64,000 nt of DNA. It comes from Streptomyces kaniharaensis (lineage in GTDB: Bacteria > Actinomycetota > Actinomycetes > Streptomycetales > Streptomycetaceae). The position numbers and the translations under genes are program-made. Location of the stretch: the NCBI RefSeq assembly GCF_009569385.1, contig NZ_WBOF01000002.1, positions 558,001 to 622,000 on the forward strand, read 5' to 3'. The notes beneath the pieces are model-generated. The model saw nothing but the letters and a program-made list of their open reading frames with translations, did no database searches and was not told the origin of the DNA. Positions 60,041 through 64,000 of this stretch are shown piece by piece (within the stretch, counting starts at the first letter, position 1; each line of letters starts with the position of its first letter).

Positions 60041-60415
60041 CTAGGACTCGCTGATCGAGCGCTCCCGGCTCTCCGGGCCGGCCGGGATCGGACCGTCGTC
60101 CGCAGCTGCCGGGTCCGGGAAGTTCGTCCCCGATCCGCTTGCCCTCCCGCTGGCGCCGCCATCGTGCGCACGGCCGGTCATCGCGGGGCCACCCTCCTCG
60201 TGACCGCTGATCCGGACCAGGAACTCGTGGCACTGCTTCGCCCTGGCGGAGTCCTCCTCCATCACGGTGCGGAAGAACGAGGCGATCTCCTCGTCGCCGG
60301 CGTTCTCGGCGTCCCGGACGTACTCGCCGTAGTCGTATCCGCCCTTCAGGGCGTGATACTGAACGGAGATCAGATCGTAGGCGACATCACTGAAGCCCGT
60401 CTGTCCGGTGGACAT
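60041..60415 (-). CDS. Hypothetical helical protein
   Basis: 124 residues from ATG 60415. The first 75 residues are helical and rich in Glu and aromatic residues (SVQYHALKGGYDYGEYVRDA, EIASFFRTVMEEDSARAKQC), resembling ferritin-like helices; the tail is Gly/Ser/Pro-rich. Co-transcribed with the YihY gene. Family not certain. Confidence 0.6.
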   Translation of the reverse strand: MSTGQTGFSDVAYDLISVQYHALKGGYDYGEYVRDAENAGDEEIASFFRTVMEEDSARAKQCHEFLVRISGHEEGGPAMTGRAHDGGASGRASGSGTNFPDPAAADDGPIPAGPESRERSISES

Positions 60416-60919
60416 CACCAGCCCCTTCCCACTCGGCACGTCGGACCTGCCCACGCGCGTGCCCCGGGGCTGTCAGGGCAAACCGGAAACCGGCCTTTCG
60501 TCCGCGGCCCGCGGCGAACGAAGACAAGCGTGGGCGGTGGTATCTGTGTGCCTGACGCGGAAGGGATGCCGGGTGGACATGAATGGGCCTCCGTCCGGCA
60601 CGGAAAGCTGTCCGCCTTTGAGCGTGCACCCTCCCAACCCGCTCGCACCAGTACGCAGCGTTGCCGGGGCCGACCGCTCCATCGGCCCCGGCAACGCCTC
60701 GCGGGTGACCGGACCTGCGGCACGAAAACCTGCCCTGCCCTGATTTTTCCGCACCCCGGACTCGAGCGGGCCCCTGGCGGGACCGTAGCCCGGCCGCGTG
60801 CCCTCTCCCCCAGGTATCTCCCGAGTGTGCCCAGGCAGCCGTGCTGCCCGGCCCCTGCGATCCGCGGCAACCAGACTGGACGACCAAACCGATCGTCTAC
60901 TCAGAGGAGGGCCGCGCCC
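60416..60919. other. Intergenic region
   Basis: About 500 bp without gene; contains the 16-bp stem-loop at 60658-60697 and, at its end, sequence similar to the DNA upstream of the HhH-GPD gene. Confidence 0.45.
60658..60697. terminator. 16-bp perfect stem-loop
   Basis: Arms GCGTTGCCGGGGCCGA and its complement with an 8-nt loop. Stand-alone, in an otherwise empty region. Confidence 0.6.
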
Positions 60920-61021
60920 GTGGACGTCGCGGTGCGCATCGCCCAGCAGCCCGAGGCCGACGCCCTGCTTCCGCGCAGTGCGCTGGCCCTGCTGGTGGGA
61001 GCCCTGCTGGATCGGCAGGTG
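60920..61021 (+). pseudogene. Truncated second copy of the HhH-GPD gene
   Basis: From GTG 60920 about 34 codons (VDVAVRIAQQPEADALLPRS ...) are nearly identical to the start of the gene at 27838, and about 50 bp upstream are also similar. Homology ends at DRQV; the rest of the gene is missing. Confidence 0.85.
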
Positions 61022-61185
61022 GGATGCCGCTGCCGGAGGGCCCGCGGCCACGACCCGGCTGGGCTGACGCGGCCGGCTCAGCGCGTGGGCGATCCCGCAG
61101 TGGTGAGCTGCTTCTGGTAACAGGCGCGCATTCGGACCGCGTCGTATTCCTCGGCTACCAGCGCGGGTCGGCGGCGCCGGCGGGG

Positions 61186-61584
61186 TCAGCGCGAGGGCTG
61201 AGGCGCTGGGTCGACCGCGAGGTCTGTGTCGGCGGCGTCGCTGAGGCCGAGCCGGAGGTGCTCGGTGTGGTAGACGGCCTGGTCGAGGAGTTCGGCGACG
61301 TGGTTGTCGTAGAGGGCGTAGACGACCGAGCGGCCTTGGCGCTGGCCGACGACGAGGCCGAGGTTGCGCAGCAGACGGAGCTGGTGGGAGCAGGCGGACT
61401 GCTCCATGCCGACGGCGTGGGCCAGTTCGGTGGCGGCGCAGGGTCCTTCGCGTAGGCGGGCGAGGATCAGCAGCCGGGAGGGGGTAGCGAGTGCTTGGAG
61501 GGTGGTGGCCACCCGGGCGGCGTTGTCCGCGTCCAGGCGGATGTGCGGGACGGCGTTCTTCGCGGGGGCGGCTCCATGACCCAT
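61186..61584 (-). CDS. nmtR: NmtR-like Ni/Co-sensing ArsR-family repressor
   Basis: 132 residues. Starts MGHG, as in M. tuberculosis NmtR where the N-terminal Gly-His takes part in nickel binding. HTH LATPSRLLILARLREGPCAATELAHAVGMEQSACSHQLRLLRNLGLV. The α5 metal ligands are present: YDNHVAELLDQAVYHTEHLRLGL gives Asp/His and His-x2-His. Represses efflux genes until Ni or Co binds. Divergent from the P1B ATPase gene, with a dyad between. Confidence 0.88.
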   Translation of the reverse strand: MGHGAAPAKNAVPHIRLDADNAARVATTLQALATPSRLLILARLREGPCAATELAHAVGMEQSACSHQLRLLRNLGLVVGQRQGRSVVYALYDNHVAELLDQAVYHTEHLRLGLSDAADTDLAVDPAPQPSR

Positions 61585-61602
61585 GGGCTCATCCTACAGT
61601 CG

Positions 61603-61622
61603 ATGAATGAAAGACTGTTCAT
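61603..61622. promoter_or_regulatory. ArsR-type operator
   Basis: ATGAA and TTCAT arms with a 10-nt spacer, between nmtR (ATG 61584) and the ATPase gene (ATG 61690); form typical of TGAA-N-TTCA operators of NmtR/CmtR relatives. Confidence 0.55.
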
Positions 61623-61689
61623 GTGTTCCTGTATGGTCGGGAGGGTCGTCCGTACTCGGACTTGGCCTGCGTGAAGGGTCCTGTTTGCC

Positions 61690-63681
61690 ATGCCTTCCTC
61701 CACCCTGATCGAGCGCCCCGCGCCCGAGACGGCCACTCCTGCGAGCGCCGCTCCTCGGCGGCGTACTCGGCTCTTCGCGCTGCCCGAGGCCCGCTGGGCA
61801 GCTGCGGCGCTGGCGCTGTTCCTGGTGGCGTTGCCGCTGCAGCTGGCCGGCGCCCCGGCGTGGGCGTGGGGCCCGCTGTACGCGCTCGCCTACGCGACCG
61901 GCGGCTGGGAGCCGGCCGGGGCGGGCCTGCAGGCGCTGCGGGAAAAGACCCTCGACGTCGACCTGCTGATGATCGTGGCCGCGCTCGGCGCCGCCGCTGT
62001 GGGGCAGGTGATGGACGGCGCGCTGCTGATCGTCATCTTCGCAACCTCCGGCGCGCTGGAGGCGATCGCCACCGCCCGCACGGCCGACTCGGTGCGCGGC
62101 CTGCTGGACCTTGCGCCCGCCACCGCGACCCGGCTGCTGGACGACGGCACCGAGGAGACCGTCCCGGTCGAGGTCCTGGCCGTCGGCGACACCGTACTGG
62201 TGCGGCCGGGCGAGCGGATCGGTGCGGACGGCCGCGTCCTGGACGGGGCGAGCGAGGTGGACCAGGCGAGCATCACCGGCGAACCGCTCCCGGTCGCCAA
62301 GGACCGCGGGGACGAAGTGTTCGCCGGAACTCTGAACGGAACCGGCGCGCTGCGGGTGAAGGTCGAGCGGGACGCCTCCGACTCGGTGATCGCCCGGATC
62401 GTGAAGATGGTCGAGGAGGCGTCCGAGACCAAGGCCCCGACCCAGCTGTTCATCGAGAAGGTCGAGCAGCGGTACTCGATCGGCATGGTCGTCGCGACCC
62501 TCTGTGTGTTCCTGGTGCCCCTGGCCCTCGGGGCGGCGTTGACCGGCTCGCTGCTACGGGCAATGACCTTCATGATCGTCGCCTCGCCGTGCGCGGTGGT
62601 GCTGGCCACCATGCCGCCACTGCTGGCGGCGATCGCCAACGCAGGGCGCCACGGCGTCCTGGTCAAGTCCGCCGTCGTCATGGAGCGCCTGGGCCAGGTC
62701 GACGCCGTCGCGCTGGACAAGACCGGCACCCTCACCGAGGGCACCCCGCGCGTCACCGACATCCGGCCCCTGGCCGGCTCCGGCCTGAGCGAGGGCGACC
62801 TGCTGGCGCTCGCGGCCTCCGCCGAGCACCCCAGCGAGCACCCGCTCGCCCGCGCCGTCGTCGACACCGCCCGCAGCCGCGGCCTGGACCTCGCCCCCGC
62901 CCAGGACTTCACCTCAACTCCGGGGATCGGCGTCACCGCCACTGTCGCCGGCCGGACCGTCGCCGTCGGAGCCCCGGCCCGCCTGCTCAGCAACGCCAAG
63001 GACACCGTCTCCACCCGCGCCGCGGTAGTCGCCGCCGAGCTGGAGGACGGCGGCCGCACCGCAATCCTGATCGAGGCCGACGGCGTCCCGGTCGGTCTGC
63101 TGGCCATCGCCGACCGCCTGCGCCCCGACGCCGTCGGCACCGTCACCGCACTGACCGCGCTGACCGGGACGGCGCCGATGCTGGTCACCGGCGACAACCC
63201 GCGTGCCGCCGCACGGTTGGCCGCCGAGGTCGGCATCACCGACGTGCGCGCCGGACTGCTGCCCCAGGACAAGGCTGCTGCGGTCGAGGAGCAGGAGAGG
63301 GCAGGGCGGAAGGTGATGGTCGTCGGGGACGGCGTCAACGACGCCCCGGCGCTGGCCGCTGCCCACAGCGGCATCGCGATGGGCCGGGCCGGCTCCGACC
63401 TCGCCCTGGAGACTGCCGACGCGGTCATCGTGCGCGACGAACTCGCCACCGTCCCTGCCGTCGTCGCGCTCTCCCGCCGGGCCCGCGCCCTGGTGGTGCA
63501 GAACCTGGTGATCGCCTCGGTGTTCATCTCCGTGCTGGTGGTCTGGGACCTGGTCGCCACCCTGCCGCTGCCGCTGGGCGTGCTCGGCCACGAGGGCTCC
63601 ACCGTGATCGTCGGCCTCAACGGCCTGCGGCTGCTGCGCGAGGCCGCCTGGACAAAGGCCCGATCGGAGAGCGACCGGTGA
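61690..63681 (+). CDS. ctpJ: P1B-4-type metal-exporting ATPase (CtpJ/CtpD-like)
   Basis: 663 residues. Actuator TGEP loop in DQASITGEPLPVAKDRGD, membrane metal motif SPC (VASPCAVVLATMP), phosphorylation site DKTGTLTEG, HP locus SEHPLARAV, hinge GDGVNDAPALAAA. The last helices hold LGHEGSTVIVGLNGLRLL, the HEGG[ST]-type motif of P1B-4 ATPases that export Co, Fe or Ni. No N-terminal metal-binding domain. In M. tuberculosis NmtR controls ctpJ, so the pairing supports Co/Ni efflux. Confidence 0.92.
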   Translation: MPSSTLIERPAPETATPASAAPRRRTRLFALPEARWAAAALALFLVALPLQLAGAPAWAWGPLYALAYATGGWEPAGAGLQALREKTLDVDLLMIVAALGAAAVGQVMDGALLIVIFATSGALEAIATARTADSVRGLLDLAPATATRLLDDGTEETVPVEVLAVGDTVLVRPGERIGADGRVLDGASEVDQASITGEPLPVAKDRGDEVFAGTLNGTGALRVKVERDASDSVIARIVKMVEEASETKAPTQLFIEKVEQRYSIGMVVATLCVFLVPLALGAALTGSLLRAMTFMIVASPCAVVLATMPPLLAAIANAGRHGVLVKSAVVMERLGQVDAVALDKTGTLTEGTPRVTDIRPLAGSGLSEGDLLALAASAEHPSEHPLARAVVDTARSRGLDLAPAQDFTSTPGIGVTATVAGRTVAVGAPARLLSNAKDTVSTRAAVVAAELEDGGRTAILIEADGVPVGLLAIADRLRPDAVGTVTALTALTGTAPMLVTGDNPRAAARLAAEVGITDVRAGLLPQDKAAAVEEQERAGRKVMVVGDGVNDAPALAAAHSGIAMGRAGSDLALETADAVIVRDELATVPAVVALSRRARALVVQNLVIASVFISVLVVWDLVATLPLPLGVLGHEGSTVIVGLNGLRLLREAAWTKARSESDR

Positions 63682-64000
63682 GCCGCCGCACACGCAAGCA
63701 GGCCACCGGCACCGAGAACTCGGCGGCGGCCCGATGCACCGTCACCCTCTGCCGGGGCTGCTGCTGCGGAACCCCCAAGGTCCAGGGCCTGGACCACCGA
63801 GCCCAGCTCACCGACCTGCGCGAATCCCTTGCGGGCGTGGCCACTGTGCGGCCCACCGACTGCCTGGACGCCTGCGAGCAGGCCAACGTCATCGTCGTCC
63901 AGCCCTCCGTCGAGGGCCGCAAGGCCGACGGACGACCCGTGTGGCTCGGGCTGGTCAACGACCCCGAGGCCGCCCGCGACATCACCGCCCGGGTCCAGGC
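63678..64000 (+). CDS. 2Fe-2S ferredoxin-like protein (partial, runs off right edge)
   Basis: GTG 63678 overlaps the ATPase stop (GTGA). About 107 residues visible: TVTLCRGCCCGTPK and TDCLDACEQANVIVVQP are the Cys pattern of thioredoxin-like (2Fe-2S) ferredoxins. Coupled to the metal ATPase, so it may supply electrons or bind metal in the resistance response. Confidence 0.82.
   Translation, partial: MSRRTRKQATGTENSAAARCTVTLCRGCCCGTPKVQGLDHRAQLTDLRESLAGVATVRPTDCLDACEQANVIVVQPSVEGRKADGRPVWLGLVNDPEAARDITARVQ

Noticed and set aside
61890-63797. 635-codon minus-strand frame
   Set aside because: Antisense to the P1B ATPase gene; Ser/Thr/Ala-rich shadow.

Overview
The window is very GC-rich, uses G/C at nearly every third codon position and encodes typical actinomycete families: an AfsR/SARP regulator, Tat or Lgt-type lipoproteins, AsnC, PadR and MerR regulators, a CHAD protein and a BldC-like MerR protein. 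The best guess is Streptomyces or Kitasatospora, probably a chromosome arm or large plasmid, because intact host genes alternate with many decayed mobile elements. I saw no rRNA, tRNA or CRISPR array.

Layout. 1-3.4 kb: the 5' part of a SARP/NB-ARC regulator running off the left edge, an IS982 relic, a PIG-L deacetylase and a TOPRIM-like fragment. 3.5-10.1 kb: Fe/Mn superoxide dismutase with a dyad operator and a frameshifted Fur-family gene upstream; a divergent EamA exporter/LysR pair; then an AsnC regulator, a DDAH-type amidinohydrolase and ornithine aminotransferase (arginine/ornithine catabolism, translationally coupled). 10.2-13.5 kb: transposase relic, membrane-anchored HTH protein, L,D-transpeptidase lipoprotein. 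13.7-20.1 kb: five same-strand genes, four of them overlapping at start/stop codons: an excisionase-like HTH protein, a 740-residue protein whose C-terminal half has the layout of a protein-primed family-B DNA polymerase with altered catalytic motifs, two further small DNA-binding-type proteins, and a DEAD helicase with helicase-associated repeats. This looks like an integrated replicon-like module and is one of the two main candidates for an undescribed system.

20.4-50.5 kb is a mosaic of accessory genes (FGE-like protein, dienelactone hydrolase with a lost nucleophile, orphan MelC1-like protein, HhH-GPD glycosylase, PadR/membrane pairs, SUKH protein, two LysR/MerR-controlled enzyme loci, GDSL hydrolase) with relics of IS630, IS5, IS21, IS4, Tn554-type recombinase and plasmid genes. 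An IS110 element sits exactly in the Shine-Dalgarno sequence of an IMPase-like gene and rebuilt it. An 830-bp noncoding stretch at about 47 kb carries a diverged duplication with three hairpins.

The second main candidate is a recurring arrangement: three different IS5-type elements (23.7-25.2, 32.96-34.3 and 53.4-55.1 kb) each carry, inside the element, a second gene for a small coiled-coil plus winged-helix protein with the same C-terminal pattern. Two of these elements have clear terminal inverted repeats and 3-bp target duplications, so the extra gene is part of the transposing unit.

50.9-64 kb: a CYTH-CHAD polyphosphate-type protein, hemerythrin, IS-C, a basic stress/plasmid-stabilisation-like protein, secreted lipoprotein and lectin, membrane proteins, a truncated second copy of the HhH-GPD gene, and finally a metal-efflux locus: an NmtR-like Ni/Co sensor divergent from a P1B-4 ATPase coupled to a 2Fe-2S ferredoxin-like gene running off the right edge.
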